From NCBI GenBank assembly GCA_037042915.1, contig CM073196.1, forward strand, positions 1,674,001-1,738,000: a stretch of 64,000 bases of DNA, in the 5' to 3' direction. Of this stretch, positions 28,457 to 39,998 are shown in pieces. The stretch is from Auricularia sp. M13 (lineage: Eukaryota; Basidiomycota; Agaricomycetes; Auriculariales; Auriculariaceae). The notes beneath the pieces were generated by a model. The model was not told the DNA's origin and searched no databases. It saw only the letters and a list, made by a program, of their open reading frames with translations. Position numbers and translations under genes: made by a program. Numbering within the stretch: position 1 is the first letter of the stretch; each line of letters begins with the position of its first letter.

Positions 28457-28800
28457 TGGGAGAGCGACGGCAGTTGCCGGGTCATCACTGTCGGCTCTGC
28501 CCATGACCTCAAGTCCACGGCGCGAGTCCACGACCTATGGCACATATTCGACCGCAAGCGGTCCCCTGACCCGGTCGCGGTCGAGTTCTATCTCGTGTTC
28601 GTTGTGCCGCCCAGGGTGTTTGACCGCTGGACAAAAGCGGTTATTCCACAGAACCTGACCAAAGAATCAGGAGAAAAGCCAGAAGGGGAAGGGCGAGTCG
28701 GTCTTCGACAGCGATCACTGGTGCAAGCACCTAGCGCAATGCGTCGTCTCCGTCGACATGGAAGCTGGAAGCTGTGCTGCGGGGACCACAAGCGGACGCG
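28457..28800 (+). pseudogene. Fossil C-terminal remnant of a Crinkler-type gene
   Basis: On the plus strand there is a segment reading VITVGSAHDLKSTARVHDLW, then VEFYLVFVVPPRVFDRWTK and later HWCKHLAQCVVSVD. This resembles the C-terminal end of Crinkler-type NTPase proteins in agarics (a TVA-H-D-K segment, an L-x-FVVP strand and a terminal W-x-x-x-x-Q-x-V-x-x-D). It has no visible N-terminal or NTPase part and looks broken, with at least one break besides the missing 5' portion. It is head-to-head with the short NTPase gene on the other strand. Weak similarity, by eye only. Confidence 0.45.
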
Positions 28801-29294
28801 AACGCGGCGACAGCAACTGACCCAGCCACGGCCAAGGCGATTGACACGCAGCAGCAGCAACCGGTTGTCCCGCAGGCCGCCAGCGAGTCGACTCGACCTG
28901 CAACAACCCTCGTTTCCGTCCAGACTGATGACCGCAGCGCGCTTCTCGACCGCAATTTTGGCCGGGGCCACAAGAACGAGGACGCCCCGTACCCGCCAGC
29001 TGCGCGAGTGGCAATCCGTCGTGGCGACTGGGCTGCCAAACCCATTTCTCGCCGCAGGTCTGCACCTCATCTTCAAAACGGGGGAACATTGCCACTTGAA
29101 GAAGCATGTTTTCAGCTAATCAGGTAGCGCTCGAACTGCTCCCAGAGCTCTCAGACTTTTACCCCTCCCGGTACTTGAAAGTTGAGCTCGCAGAGCAGTC
29201 AGAGCGCAACCTGATTGGCTAAAAACTGGCCTTTTTTGGTGGCTGTGTTTTCCCGTTTTCACGATGCATGAGACATCGAGACTTCCACGAACTC

Positions 29295-29336
<42 letters not shown>

Positions 29337-29631
29337 ATAGGAGCCAAACGACAGTTATCGAGATTTCATTCTGACTTCCCCATCAATCATCCCGTCATAA
29401 TTTCTGGACGTGATTTCATTCTCTGCGATTCCTAGAGGCAAGGACATTGAAAGAAGGCAAAAGGTGTTCATGTTCACACGCGTATTCACGTATTCGATAC
29501 ATGGAAAAAGGAGCAGATACCGTACGTATTACAGAAATCAGCGGCAAAGCGGTGTGGAGGGTCACGAAAGGTGTGCGAGTAGTAATGAACAAAAACAAGA
29601 AACCAGCAGACAGCAGCAGCAAGCCGGGCAG
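28801..29631. other. Gene-free region after the remnant
   Basis: About 830 bp without a gene I can support. A plus frame at 28774-29127 is Ala/Gln/Thr-rich with no known similarity. The region contains a 40-base T tract. Confidence 0.4.
29296..29335. repeat. T40 homopolymer tract
   Basis: Forty consecutive T on the plus strand (A40 on the minus strand), by far the longest homopolymer in the window. It could be the poly(A) tail of a minus-strand retroposed copy whose body would lie to the right, a slippage-expanded poly(dT) nucleosome-excluding tract, or a collapsed or artefactual run. No retroelement body and no flanking duplication were recognised. Confidence 0.9.
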
Positions 29632-31270
29632 TCACGCAATCTCCAGGATCGCCGTCTCGAGCACGCGGAACTCCTTGTTGTCCTTCATGCGTTCGGTCCA
29701 CTCGACGATGTCTTTCCAGTTGGTCGCGGCGGCCTCCTTCTCGCCCGCGGACGAGAAGGCCGCCATCTCGTCGTCCGACACGCCGCGGTACATCAGGAAC
29801 AGCCGCATGAACTGGCACGACTCCGTCGTCACCGACACGTCGATTGCCGCGCGCAAACGGTTCGGCGACATGAACCGGTACGCGATGTTCCTGTGCGCGT
29901 TCCAGTGGCACAGGTTGCTCCTGCAAGGCAGCATTACCCGTCAGCATCAAAACGAAGCGAAGACGGAAGTACTGACGACACGAAATTCGTGCGGTCGCGC
30001 AGACCGACGCCGAGCTCTTCGAGAACCTTTGTGATGTGCGGAACGAATTCCGCTGTGGCCATTGCGAACGAATTGTAGGGTGCTATGTACGATGCAGGGT
30101 CGAGCAGGGCCATGTCAGGTCTGCAAGTAAGCCGTCAACAGGGCACAAGCAGGGCACGAGCAAAATGCATACATTGCCTCGTAATATATCGAGGTGACGA
30201 CGATGTTGCTCTCAAATGCTCCATGGCGCCATGAGGATGGACGCGCAGGAAGAATTTGACCTTGTTCTCGGCGACGGCCTCCGCGGGCGGCCAGGTTACG
30301 CCCAGCTTCCACATGGGCGCGAGGCCGAGGGTGATGTCGCAATATTGTTGCTGGGGCGCCAGAACGCTGAGGTTGAAGCGCGCTACGGGCGGCTTGACGG
30401 CCTGAGTGAGCTTCGCCATGGTGCGGGAATCGAAGAAGAAGCCTTCTCCGAGGCCGTCGTTGAGACGCGTGCCGCTGAATTCCATTTTGTGCACGTCGCC
30501 GGCGTGGGTGATGTCGATCTTGCCCCAGAAGGCGCCGTCGACGACGGTGCCGTCTTCGGTCTTGGACATGTCGAGGTCGTCGGAGGTGATGGTGGTGTCG
30601 ATGGCGACGACCTGGTTCGGGCTGAGCTCGAGCTTGAAGGTGGCCGGCATCTCGAGCACCGGCGGCGGGCTGGGTCAGGGATCAGCGGGACGAATGGAGG
30701 AGCAACGTGGGGGGCGTATGGCGTACGGCGGTATTAGGCTGTGTGGGTGTTCGGTCGGGCGGTCAGCGAGCTGGGGGTAATTGGAGCGAACGGGGGACGC
30801 ACGGGACGTCGGGCGGCGGTGGGGCATCGGAGACAATCTCGATGCGCATCATGTTCGTGTTGAGCGTCGAGATCTGGTACGTCTCCTCGGACGTGAGCTA
30901 GACGCGTCCGATGAGCGGGCGATCCGGCGGGCGGGGGGCGGGCGCGCGTACCCAGACATATGGCGTTTGCACCATGCGCTTATCGGATGCGGACCGTGAG
31001 CGCGGGCGCTGCTGGCGGGCACGGCGCACTCACCGCGGCCTGCCATGGCAGATACTCGACGGGGATGCGCAATGCGAAGGGCACGCCGGGCGCGGGCTGG
31101 ACCCATTCGCGCGCGAGAGCCTCGACTTCCTGTGAGCCGGTGAGCGGACGAACGGCTGTGGCTCGGCGGCGGCGGCGGCGGCGTACAGCGTAGGTGTTGG
31201 GCAGGATGCGGATGGTCTCCATGTCGCCGTGGGCGAGGGTGAGCATGCGGGTCGGTCTGGAGACGGCCAT
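29632..31270 (-). CDS. Unrecognised multi-exon protein
   Basis: Not recognised. Exons read in order: MAVSRPTRMLTLAHGDMETI and RILPNTYA, then EVEALAREWVQPAPGVPFAL, TSEETYQISTLNTNMMRIEI, a long exon with ATFKLELSPNQVVAIDTTIT and GFFFDSRTMAKLTQAVKPPV, then PDMALLDPASYIAPYNSFAM and finally RSNLCHWNAHRNIAYRFMSP to KEFRVLETAILEIA, stop at 29632-29634. The coding-like composition, consistent splice sites and a continuous chain of about 400 residues make it a real gene. No membrane segment or signal peptide is visible. The frame is open upstream to another Met at 31339, so the start could be further out. Probably soluble and intracellular; function unknown. Confidence 0.7.
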
Positions 31271-31706
31271 CGGAGCAGACTTGGCGGCGGGCGTCAGGTG
31301 CGGGAGCAGGGAGCGGCGGGGCGAGAGGAAGGATAACATACAGCTTTGTTTCCAGCCACGCTCGACCCAGAACTATTAATCTCATCAGCCAGCCCGGACC
31401 CAATCATTAATATTGCCAGGGGGGCCCTTACGAGGGCGAGAGCAGCATCTGCAGCCACCGTCAGCCTCGAGTCTCCTGCTTGTCCCAGCTGCGCGTCGCC
31501 CGCTAGCCAACCCTTGTCGCGGGGCTGCGCGCGCGGGATAGTAGCCACGGCCGCTGTTGCTCACACTGGTACTGGGGCGCCGTCCAGGGCGTGCGGGTGT
31601 GCGGGGGGATGTGCGTGCGCGCCTCGTGCTGGCCGCGAGGCAGACTCGGAGCGCCGCGCCAAGTCCGATCTTCCTCCGGCCCTCCCACCGTCAGTCTCAG
31701 TCTGCA
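31271..31706. promoter_or_regulatory. Divergent intergenic region
   Basis: 436 bp between two divergent start codons. It must hold both promoters. No known element was recognised. Confidence 0.4.
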
Positions 31707-32359
31707 ATGCTCGCGCGCGTCGCGGCCCGCTCGTCCCGCGCCCTCGCGTCCGTCGCGCGTCCCAGGACGTTCACCAACAACCTCGACCTCAAGCTCCCCG
31801 ACCTCTCCAAGGACGACCGCCCGCTGGCCGAGGGCGGCGCCAAAGTCGTCCGTGCCGCGTCCCACAACGCGTCCGGAGCGCGCACTAACGCTGTTCTCTT
31901 GTGCAGCCGTTTGTGTTTGACTTCTGGGAGTCCAAGGCGAAGAATGCAGCAGCAGCAGCCAAGGCCGTCGCCGACGAGCTCGCAGCGAGCTCCCTGCCAA
32001 AAGTCATGACCGCCGCCTCGCCGACAACGCATCCTGGCGGAGGCCCCTCGTCCAACGCGTACGAGCCCGTCGTCGAGGCCGCTTCCGAAACCGTGGAGCA
32101 CGCCGTGGCCGAGGCGAAGGGCTTCTGGGGCGGCATCGCGCAGGACATCGGCGTGCCGTCCGTGGGCCAGCTGCGCCAGTCTCTCGCCAAAATCATCTCG
32201 GAAGAGCCAGAGACGCCCAAAACGCAGAACCGCGAGCTGGACGAGGAAGACAAGAAGGGGCTCTGGATCCTCCTCGGCCTCGTCGCCGGCGGCTGGATCG
32301 CGGGCGGCCTCTTCAGCCCGCGCAGACGCAAGCAGCCAGAACACGCTCACGGTCACTAG
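31707..32359 (+). CDS. Small predicted mitochondrial protein with a C-terminal membrane segment
   Basis: Unknown family. The N-terminus MLARVAARSSRALASVARPR is a classic Arg/Ala/Ser-rich mitochondrial presequence. One intron near 31848-31905 joins it to PFVFDFWESKAKNAAAAAKA. The middle is Ala/Glu-rich and helical, with AYEPVVEAASETVEHAVAEA and GFWGGIAQDIGVPSVGQLRQ. Near the C-terminus KKGLWILLGLVAGGWIAGGL is one likely transmembrane helix with Gly-x-x-x-Gly spacing, followed by a basic tail SPRRRKQPEHAHGH. About 195-200 residues. The shape suggests a single-pass inner-membrane protein facing the matrix; this is inference. COA8 starts 105 bp downstream on the same strand. Confidence 0.75.
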
Positions 32360-32463
32360 CGCGTCCGTCGTCGTCGGCAGCATGTAGAGCTAGAGCTACA
32401 CTATTCGTTATATAGAAATATTCTATTCTTTTAGAGCGCAACTGTCGAATCTCCGACGCGCAC

Positions 32464-33233
32464 ATGCATCTTGCTCTCGCCCGCCGCCATCTGCCGCGGG
32501 GCATCCGCCAGCTGCACGACCTCATCGGCCCGCCGGACCCCGTGTCGAACATGCGCCGGGTCGTGTACGACCGCACGGAGAACGGCAAGGCCCTGCACCC
32601 GTACTCGCTCAACGAGTTCCCGGCCGACACGAACCTGACCGACCCGGACGGCGGCAAGGCGCGTCTCGACCTCGAATGGAACATCGCCCGCGGCAGGCTC
32701 GACGCCTTCCACCACCATTTCTGGGCTGACGTGCGTCCCTGGCCCAAATATCAACGCGTTTAACCTGGCACTGGCAGACTAACGTGCGCTTCCACGAGGA
32801 AAAGGCCGCCGCGCTCGACGCCGTCCCCGAGCCCCGCACGCCCGAGATGCTCCAGGCCGCGCTCGACGCCTTCTACCGCGACTGGTCCAACCAGGAGCAC
32901 GCGCGCCAGCTCGTCTACAACCGCGCCTGGCACAAGGCCAACCGCCACCTGCTCATGCTCGCACTGCGCAAACGCTACGACATCATCAACAAGGCCTACG
33001 GCCGCTTCTGGCGCCCCTCAGAGGACATCCGTCCGAGACGTGGCCCCCGCGCATGCGCGAGCCTGAAGAGGAGAAACGCCACAATCGCAGTCGAATTCGT
33101 ATTCACCGAGCACCACTACCACTGCCTAATCATCGATGATATGTACCATAGCAAGCAACACAAACAGCTTTTCACTCCTCAAACGCCCGGTCCTCACGCT
33201 CGCGCCGCGCGACGGCGTCGTACAGCGCCTTGA
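32464..33233 (+). CDS. COA8: Cytochrome c oxidase assembly factor 8 homolog (APOPT1-like)
   Basis: COA8 is a mitochondrial factor for complex IV assembly. Exon 1 (32464-32729) gives HDLIGPPDPVSNMRRVVYDR and RGRLDAFHHHFWAD. After a short intron exon 2 gives NVRFHEEKAAALDAVPEPRT, then DFYRDW-like AFYRDWSNQEHARQLVYNRA and WHKANRHLLMLALRKRYDII, ending GRFWRPSEDI. The IGPPD-x-x-SN start, N-x-x-F-x-x-E-K block and Y-NR-W-x-K-x-N block match the animal COA8 family. Past GRFWRPSEDI the literal frame runs to 33233 and overlaps the NUP133 stop by 62 bp. One extra base in the CC at 33033-33034 would instead give ETWPPRMREPEEEKRH and a stop at 33138-33140, which looks more natural. S. cerevisiae, as far as I recall, lacks this gene. 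Confidence 0.85.
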
Positions 33234-36200
33234 CGTCCAGCGCCTGCAGCTGCGCGCACTCCGCCTGGAACTCCTCCGCGAGGTCGGCGCGCTCGCGCGG
33301 CGTCAGCCCCGGCCAGCGCGCGTCGACGTCCGCCTCGAGCGGCGGCTGCGCGATCAGCCCCGGCACGAGCACGTACTCGGCGGGGATGTCCGTGCTCAAC
33401 GCCACCGCGTGCAGCGTGTGGTACAGCATCGTCCGCCGCATGCGCGAGATGAGCTGCTCGTCCGTCCTGTGCGCCGTATTCAATATCTGCGACCAGCTGT
33501 CGTGCAATGAGTATTCCGCGTGTGCGTGCGGCGAGTGCGATGCTTACTCGTCGTGCAAGATGATGCGCCGCCAGATGTTGCCCAGCGCGAGGCGCCGCCG
33601 TGCGTCCGGGATGTCGTCGCCGGCGCGGTGGAGAACTCTGAGCGCGGCGACAAAGTAATCCGGATCGCTCGTATTGTCCTTCCACGTCAAGGCGTCGATA
33701 AGATCCTCTGCATCCAGCGCACGGCCTTGCATGAGGTTCCTCAAAAGGTTCATGAACAACTGGTGGGGACCATCAGGATATGCATTTCGAGGATAGCAAT
33801 GGTACCCACTGTCGCAGACACCGGCCGTTGTCCGTGCAAACGCGTCCCATGCACAGCGTAGATATCATCTACCATACGCTCCACCGAGTCTTGCGAATCG
33901 TCAGACACCGATTCGCGGAGCTCGTTTACCAGCTTCCGGTGCACGGAAATAAAATCAAGGCCGTGGCTATAGTCTGGCAGGATGTCAGCGACACCACAGA
34001 GTATGCGCATGGCACGTACCCAACGTTGCGTCCACATAGTCCGCGCCCGGCGCCAGATCCGCCATTGCGCAGAGCTTGCCCAAGCTCAGCATGAGCTACG
34101 AAATGGTCATGGTCAATTTGGCGCTTGCAGTGAAATTGGACCAACGTACCTCTTTTGCAGACACGGTGGGCTCAGCGCGCGCCGCGTCGAGCAGCGCGTC
34201 GGCCGCGTCTGTGTGTCTCCGTTGTGCGACGTCCTGGATCCATGATAACCGCGGGTTCTCGTTTTCCCTGAAGAATTCGTCGACCATTTTGGGATGCAGC
34301 TCAGCATTCTCGAACAGAGTTTTTCCCATGCCTAAAATGCAATATGAGCCAGGGCTGCAAATAATTTGCACGCTTCTCGCACCTCTCTCTATCCAGAAAG
34401 AATAGAGGTCGAAAGCATAGTCTTCCTGGATACGCGTCAATGTAGTGTTCGAGCCTTTCGCTGGGGTCCGCGAGTCGTTCATGGCAAAGCTCCGTGAGTG
34501 TGCGGTAGTCACGGTATTCTTCCGCCAGCTTGAACGCCTCGTTCACACATCCGCGGTTCACTGCCACCTGTCAGCACTGGAAACATAGACAAACATGTGC
34601 AACGTTAAACGCACCGAGGGTACGCAGCACCTGCGGCCGCTGCAAGATGAACTGCTCCTCGAGCAGAGCGCATTCCCGCTCGTGGCCAGCGCCTTCGCGG
34701 TTTGCCCTTGACAATCACATTAGGCGCGCAGCGCGTAGAACGTCCCGACGACAAGAACGCACCTTTCCAACCATGCGAGCCGCTCACAGAATGACCGAAG
34801 CACCAGCTCCGCGAGGACACAAAATTGTTGCTCAACCTCCGCATCGCGCCTTGCGCGCTCAGCCTCAGAGTCTCCATAAGTCAGTAGCAGCCGGTCGGTC
34901 TCCTCAAACAAGCTGCGCGTGCTCTGCAGCACGCTCTCTGTGCTGGTCCACGGCTCCGCATGGTAGACTGCTCCGTGGCCCGCACGCAGCCCATAAAGCG
35001 CCGCGTGGTGGTCGCGGAATTGGTGAGCGGACGTCAGCACTTTCTGCAGATATTGCACGATGATCGTTAGAAGTCCGCGCGGAAGGAATGAGATGGGAAC
35101 GCACGATGACCACACGATTCGCCTCGCAAGGATGGCAGGCAGCTCTCGGCTGCCCTCGTACGACTGAGCCGCATCGTGCGTAAGACTGGCAAGCTTCCGC
35201 AGAAGCGCGGGCAGGTGGTGCACCTGGACTAATGAGCTCTCGCGGTTCTATGACTCGACGCGAGTACCGTTACCTCGTGCTTGAAGAACGCCCGCACGAG
35301 GTCGTCTTCCTGCAGCGCGCCCGCGTCGTGCATGTACAGCTCAATCGCCTGCACAAGTACGTCGTTGTGCTCGCTTGCGTCATTTTTTCGTGACTCGTTG
35401 TAGTACGCCCACAGTTGCTGCGCGGCATAGAGCCTTTCGGCGTCGTACTGCAGCTTCTGCCTCGAAGACGGCGACAACTGCAAAGACGGTGAGAAGCGAT
35501 AGAAATTGAGGCATGAACTACCTTCTGCTGCACTCCATTTTCGTTAATGAAGTGCACGAGGAACGACAAACGCGACATGCGGTCTTGCAGCTGTGTCGTC
35601 AAATCGACTGCAGGCCTGACCAGCTCCGGGGCTTTCACAGAACGTCAAGACCAACAAACTACCAGTAAACGGACTCACCGGAGATGACTACCGCATGGCT
35701 GAGCAGCTCGCTGGCCGCCATGAGGTTGCCGCCATCCACATTCGGCGGGAACCTAAAGCTGAGGGGATTCTACACTGTGGTCAATCCATGTCTACCACAC
35801 AAGGTGAGAATGCCTACATCCGGCACGGGCCCGTAGACAATCGCCCTCGTCATAACAGCCTTGAGCAACGCGGCGCCGATGACCCTTTTTATGCGTGAGC
35901 ATGCCAATGCACAAGAACAGGGTATACGTACTCATCATCATCCGCGTTCAAGGTGGGCGCAACGCCGACAGTGACGGCGAGCATCATGTTGTTCAATAGC
36001 ACACGTACTTCGCGCTTCGCATTCGCAACGAGTGCGAATCCAAAGATGCGATCCGTCGAGTACTTCAGTCGCGCCAACTCCTGGTACTCGCTATCTGCAG
36101 GAGATCCCAATAAACCACGATTGAAACACGACACATTCATGGGCGTACTTTTGAAGCTAAGCACCAGTGCATCGCTGAATTGCACAAGGACCGCCTCGCC

Positions 36201-37744
36201 ATCGTTGATGAGAGCAATACGCGGGGCATGCGCAGGGCGGGACTGGCACATAAATCAGCCGCAATAATAATGGCAGACGATGAGGGACAACACGTACAGG
36301 TTCATACGACAATCCACGCGATCCCGCGTACTCGAGCTCACCCGCAACTACTCTAAGATCGACCAGTTCGTAAAGCCCCGCAATTCCCCGTCGTCCTCGG
36401 ACAGTCCCTGGTGCGACAGCAAAAGAGTTATGGTGCCAGTTCTGAGGAATTCAGTCGTCTGGCGAAAGTGTTGCCGGGCGGCACTCACGACGATACAGCG
36501 ATGTCGAGAAGTTCAAGATCTTGTAATGGTGCGCCCTGGTCCTTGTTGAGCTTTTCAGAGAGCATCGCAGGGAGGTTAAGCTCTCTGTCGGTCAGGAACT
36601 GGACAATATTTATTAGCCTACAGGTGGCAATACCATGATGAATTGGGAGAGGCTAACCTGCTCCCAGCCTTCCGGCGAGACCAGCCAATGCTGCAGCGCG
36701 TCCTCAGTCAAGACCCAGATTTCCTGTCCTTGACGGGACTTTGCGCCAAGTGCGAGCGCCAACACACAGGCCTGCGATGGTTGCGGACCTGTTTTGACCA
36801 TCAACCGCATAAACACGTTGGGTGCACTTGGGCCGGAGAAATGGGCGACGATGATATGGCCGCTGGTCGAAATCTGGACGCGATACAAACGTCCTGTGGA
36901 GCTGGAGGCAATGTGGACCAAGTGCTGGTATTTGCGGTCAGTCTGAGGGCGAGGGTGCAAAGGGAGGGCGCTTACGTCGCACCGGTGCAGGGCCACGATC
37001 TCCTCGTTAAGCTGGAGTGGAATTTGTTGGGTAGCAAAGCCCTCCGCTCCAGAGAGACCAACGCCTATGCTTTCCCAGAAACGCAGCTCGCCGGTCCTGG
37101 AGATGAGGATGAGGCCTGGCTCGCGGAGAGGGCCGTAATGGACGAGCGACGCGACGGGAAGCGTCAAATGGGTCGGAGCGGTCGTGCGCGGTGAGAGTCC
37201 CGGCGACGGAAAGAGATAGCATGTTATGGACGTGCGGGCTGACGCTTGCTTTTGAGCCAGTCAGTTCGGCGTGCTGGTCGAGAGTCAAGGCGGCCAACTT
37301 GCCTTTGTGGGCAGCCAGACAAAGGCGGTGTGGGGAGACACCAGCAGTGCGTGACCTGTGATGCTGTCGACGGTGCCGGAGAACTGGTCGCCATACAAGT
37401 CTGGGATGAAAGAGACTGAGCGCGGTATGCTGTATGCAACTGCGAGCGGACGCACCTGCAGCCACCATAACGTGACGGACCTCCAGCGGGACGTGTCCAT
37501 GGAACGCAATCGTAAGCTGGTCCGACTGCGAAAAGACGCGGGAATGGTCGTAGAGATTTGAGCCCGTCCGTTCTGGCGACGCGAGCGCGAGCTGCTGGGC
37601 GACATCGTCGTGCAGAGTCGAATTGTGCCGCCGGACGAGTTGGGCAGAGCCAGCGCGCGTGGGCGGGGTCACTACGCGCGATGGCGGCATGCGCGAGCCG
37701 CGGCGGCGCTGGGCAGGCTGGGGCGGCGGCGACGTCGAGAACAT
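33172..37744 (-). CDS. NUP133: Nucleoporin Nup133
   Basis: Nup133 belongs to the Y-shaped (Nup84/Nup107) scaffold of the nuclear pore. The start MFSTSPPPQPAQRRRGSRMP is a disordered N-terminus. A beta-propeller follows (about 37500-36300): SFIPDLYGDQFSGTVDSITG, HALLVSPHTAFVW, LVHYGPLREPGLILISRTGE and LRFWESIGVGLSG. The alpha-helical C-terminal part includes DLYSFWIERGARSVQIIC, HPKMVDEFFRENENPRLSWI and NEAFKLAEEYRDYRTLTELC-like sequence near 34530. The last exons give RNLMQGRALDAEDLIDALTW and DSWSQILNTAHRTDEQLISR, ending DRAFEE with stop at 33172-33174. More than fifteen short introns, so the exon list is approximate. Alternative within the propeller-helical nucleoporins would be Nup155, which seems less likely. 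Confidence 0.83.
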
Positions 37745-37828
37745 CGCGGGCTGAGCTTGGCAAGACGCGTCTCGGAGGCATCCAGTCCCGCGCGGACTCT
37801 CCTTTCCGACCTCGGACCCGGCGTCATC
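37745..37828. promoter_or_regulatory. 84-bp divergent promoter region between NUP133 and the VAC1-like gene
   Basis: Start codons on opposite strands are 84 bp apart. No specific site was recognised; promoter function is from position. Confidence 0.5.
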
Positions 37829-39998
37829 ATGGCCGACAGCGTTCCTCACGCAGCGAACGGGGTCACGTACCAGACATACAGGGTGCGCATATATTTCGCC
37901 TACGCCGCCTGAGCGCTCATATCCCGTCGGCACGCAGTCAAACGGGCAGCGCAGCATGCGCGGGCCTCCTCGTTCTCTGATCACAACTCGGCCACGGTGG
38001 ACGGCCACGACACCGTCCCAAGGCGACCGCTATCTATGCTGGGCGCAGTGCCTACGGTCTCCAGTCACCCTCCGGTCACGCCGCCCGTGGTTGTCGCGAC
38101 GCTGCCAGACGCGGAAGGGCCGCCTTCGCCCGCAGCCATCGTCAGCCCAGCCCCAGTTTGCTGTCTCCAAGCTCTATACCCACACCGCCCAGTCCTGTAA
38201 GACCAGATAATCCGGAGTCGTCAACAAGCAGCTCGCTGCCGCCGACACCAACACGCCCAGCCTCCACCTTCCGTCGCATACCAGCCAAAGCATCGACGAC
38301 GCCGCATACGCCCTCGCTGCTCAGTCCAGCTCGGACGGCACATGCTCAGCGGACAGTCTCGTCTAGCTCGAATCTCTCGGTGCCTGCGCCTCTGCGGGCT
38401 GGCACCGACAGCAGCCAGACAAGCGCGCTCCCATCGCCTGCGCTCTCAGCTCCCGCAGTCGTACAGCGCCCAGACTCCTCCCTATCTATGCATTCTCGCC
38501 CGGCGCTCTCCCCCGCTCCGTCTAACCCAAACTCGCGCGTAGTCAGCCCTGCTCCGTCTGTTTATCAGTCTCCACGCCGCCCGCCGGCAGCGACACCCGG
38601 TGCATCGTCCTCTTCACGGCAGCAGGCGCCATACCGGCCTGGATTTCAACCTAAAGGTGTCTATCGTCCGCGTACAGATGAATTCATTGCCGCCCGTACG
38701 GCTGCCCGCGATGTCGGCCGCATCGAGCAGCAGCGGCTAGAACGCAGACTCGACAAGCTCATCGACCTGCATTTCTCTCCTGCAGCGGCCGCGCGACCTA
38801 AGCCAGCAGGAAACCGGCGCGCCTCGTCCTTCTTCGAGCTAGACATAACCTCTAAGGCGCCGGCCGACTTGCTTCGCGGTGTTCTCACGGGCGATTCGTC
38901 CACCGCGTCGAAGAGCGATATACGCAGTGCCGAGCAGACGATCACGCCTTGGGAGGACGACGCGCTAGCCCCAAGCTGTCGGTTGTGTGGCGCGTCGTTT
39001 CACCCCATCACCAATCGCAAACACCACTGTAGGCTTTGCGGGCGCATCATCTGCGCCTTGCCACCCAAAGCTCCGCAACGGGTACAGACCTGTTCGTTGC
39101 TGTTCGTCGCCGATCCGCGGTCGGGGAAAATCGAAGAAGTGGGCGAAGGCGTGGATTATGGGGTCAAGAAACGCGGTGCACCACTGGACAAGAAAGCCAA
39201 GGCGGACGAGGAAAAGTTCTTGAAGGGCGTGCGAATATGTAGAGACTGCCGGCCTACACTGCTGCGAAAACAGTATGCTGTCGAGCAGGCTTCGTTGCCC
39301 ACCTTTGCTCGGTTATACGAGGTGAGCTTGATCGTCTCGATGCCTTTGACCTACGCTCATATTTTCGATGTCCAGGCAATGATTATAGTTGAAAAGGAGC
39401 TCGAAGACTCGCTGCCCGCCTTCCAGGAAATGCTGCTCGCACTCAAGTCCGTTTACTTTCGCCCTGACGACCTCCGCGACTTACATGCACTCTGCAGTAA
39501 TAATCCAGAGGCGCAAAGCTCAGAAGCCAAGAGTGCTCGTAAGCGCCTGCTGGACGCATTCGCGGACTACGACACGCTCTCCAAACGGATTCTCAGCCTT
39601 CCATGCGCTCCAGGAAGCTCCCAAGAACGCGTGCAAACCGCTATACGAACGCGAGCAAACCTGTTTCTGCAACAGCATATGTTTCCTCTGCAGGTTCGCC
39701 TGACCTTCGTCGCCATCTCCTCTATCCTAACTCAATTGCGCAGGCGCTACCTCGTCCCACCCGGAAGAAGGCTGACGCAACAACCAATGGGAACGGGAAC
39801 GCTGCCGCGGTGGATGCAGACTCCAAGCTCGCGATGGCGCTACAGCCTTTGCTGGAGCAGGAGAAGTTGCTGGAAAGTATGGTCGAGGAGGCACGCGCTC
39901 GGCGTAAGTTTGAGGACGCACGGACGATACAGGCGAACCTGGAGGAGATTCGGGGGGAGATTGACCGGATTATCGAGTCTGGGCAGTTACCGGGATAG
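37829..39998 (+). CDS. VAC1: FYVE-domain Rab effector, Vac1/Pep7 (rabenosyn-5-like)
   Basis: Vac1/Pep7 acts in Golgi-to-endosome transport by binding PI3P and Rab GTPases. Exon 1 is MADSVPHAANGVTYQTYR; a phase-0 intron (37883-37954) joins HARASSFSDHNSATVDG. A long Ser/Pro-rich N-terminal region follows. The FYVE-type zinc finger is CRLCGASFHPITNRKHHCRL, CGRIICALP, TCSLLF and RICRDC (about 38980-39250). Coiled sequence (EKELEDSLPAFQEMLLALKS) and the C-terminal Rab-binding helices (LAMALQPLLEQEKLLESMVE, EDARTIQANLEEIRGEIDRI) end at 39998. A 54-nt intron near 39320-39373 has no stop and stays in frame if retained; another lies at about 39692-39743. At CCCC 38151-38154 the frame switches from ...AAIVSPAP to LLSPSSIPTPP with no room for an intron; one missing C would explain it. 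Confidence 0.88.

Noticed and set aside
28774-29127. Ala/Gln-rich plus frame after the Crinkler-type remnant
   Set aside because: Low complexity, no splice partners and no similarity; not supportable as a gene.
29336-29631. Retroelement body next to the T40 tract
   Set aside because: No reverse transcriptase, tRNA-like promoter boxes or flanking duplication seen.
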